This document shows, one piece after another, positions 12,781 to 13,170 of a stretch of DNA of 13,170 bases. The notes below the pieces were generated by a model. The model saw nothing but the letters and a program-made list of their open reading frames with translations, ran no database searches and was not told the DNA's origin. Origin of the DNA: an uncultured bacterium (GTDB lineage: Bacteria; Bacillota_I; Bacilli_A; RF39; UBA660); contig CASEKZ010000027.1 of the NCBI GenBank assembly GCA_949288625.1, positions 1 to 13,170 of the forward strand, in the 5' to 3' direction. Every line of letters begins with the position of its first letter. Position 1 is the first letter of the stretch. Made by a program: the position numbers and the translations under genes.

Positions 12781-13170
12781 CATTTAACCTCCTTATCCGT
12801 TATTTTGGTATTTAAAAGACTTACCGCAAGCTTAGTAAGCTTAACTATATCATTTTTCTTAATCGATCTAATCTTTTTATTAAGCGTTAAAATTTCACCA
12901 TCTATAACGTATTTATCAATGTCTTTTATGTAAAAAGATTTATCAATCGTATAATCAATATTATGTTTTATTATGTTTTTTACATCAAACAAAGAAAAAT
13001 AATCTTTACCAGTATCCTTAGAAGAGTTAAACACAACTTTGTAATTATTGATTTCAGAATCTTCAAATATTGCAACCATGCTCCTTGAGTTTTTTAAATC
13101 AACCGGATCATTAGTTATTAAGAAAAGTATGCTATCACTTTTATCCATCGCAGATAAAGAAATCGCACTT
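12780..13170 (-). CDS. TadZ/CpaE-like MinD-family ATPase, C-terminal part
   Basis: The frame is open to the window edge, so only about 129 C-terminal residues are seen; a Met at 13148 is internal, being preceded in frame by SAISLSA. The visible part fits the last third of a MinD/ParA-type fold. A strand and loop SDSILFLITNDPVDLKNSRS match the 'aD.vllvt..d..slr' segment, then YKVVFNSSKD matches the 'lVlN' strand. The SLFDVKN helix and the SFYIKDIDKY region match the part where family members have the P-loop-partner loop and 'iP.d'. The Walker A motif would lie outside. In Tad systems TadZ/CpaE places the pilus machine at its cell site. It overlaps the cpaF start by one to four bases, which supports this identity. 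Confidence is limited by truncation. Confidence 0.7.
   Translation of the reverse strand, partial: SAISLSAMDKSDSILFLITNDPVDLKNSRSMVAIFEDSEINNYKVVFNSSKDTGKDYFSLFDVKNIIKHNIDYTIDKSFYIKDIDKYVIDGEILTLNKKIRSIKKNDIVKLTKLAVSLLNTKITDKEVK
12786..12794 (-). promoter_or_regulatory. Ribosome binding site bearing on the cpaF start
   Basis: AAGGAGGTT, a nearly perfect match to the 16S rRNA tail, lies inside the end of the preceding gene. Its GGAGG core is seven bases from ATG 12778-12780 and four from ATG 12781-12783, which favours the former. Confidence 0.7.

Noticed and set aside
11446..12783. Could the ATPase be SpoIIIAA, given the sporulation genes nearby?
   Set aside because: SpoIIIAA is shorter and belongs to another branch. 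The N-terminal domain, the order tadZ-like, ATPase, two GspF-type genes, and the close match to CpaF motifs point to a Tad system.

Overview
The window looks like chromosomal DNA from a low-GC, endospore-forming Bacillota. The DNA is AT-rich (GC in the high twenties by eye). Shine-Dalgarno sites are strong GGAGG types. TGG encodes Trp and TGA serves as a stop, so the genetic code appears standard. Three sporulation genes (gerM, gerE, spoIIIAH) show that the lineage makes or recently made spores. The style suggests an uncultured Bacilli or Erysipelotrichia-like gut lineage, but the genus cannot be named from the sequence. Every gene found lies on the minus strand, so transcription runs from high to low coordinates.

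Read in the direction of transcription, the right end (13170 to 9690) is the tail of a Tad/Flp-type pilus or secretion operon. It holds the C-terminal part of a TadZ/CpaE-like MinD-family ATPase, the motor ATPase CpaF/TadA, and the platform proteins TadB and TadC. These are tightly coupled (1 to 17 nt gaps or small overlaps) and end in a hairpin terminator. No pilin, prepilin peptidase or TadE-like gene is in view; if present they lie upstream, outside the window.

The 552-nt gap at 9177-9728 is not empty. It carries the TadC terminator, a heavily frameshifted and deleted TnpB (IS200/IS605-type) remnant, a palindrome, and a good vegetative-type promoter for the next gene. That gene (8127-9176) encodes a membrane-anchored protein with a short basic VGRPK-containing cytoplasmic tail, a BIG2 Ig-like domain and two copies of a cysteine-pair repeat. 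Next come a DUF421/YetF-type membrane protein and a large YfhO-family membrane protein, each with a TTG start and each followed by a hairpin terminator.

The left third (4568 to 146) is the sporulation part. Two overlapping genes encode soluble coiled-coil proteins of unknown function. After a terminator come spoIIIAH, gerE, a second terminator and gerM, then tRNA-Arg(UCU) with its own promoter and terminator. SpoIIIAH and GerM are both known in Bacillus subtilis to act in the SpoIIIA-SpoIIQ channel between mother cell and forespore, and GerE is the last mother-cell transcription factor. Matches to SigE- and SigK-type promoter consensus sit ahead of gerM and gerE. The two coiled-coil genes just upstream of spoIIIAH occupy the place where other spoIIIA genes would be in Bacillus, which makes them the best candidates here for something undescribed.
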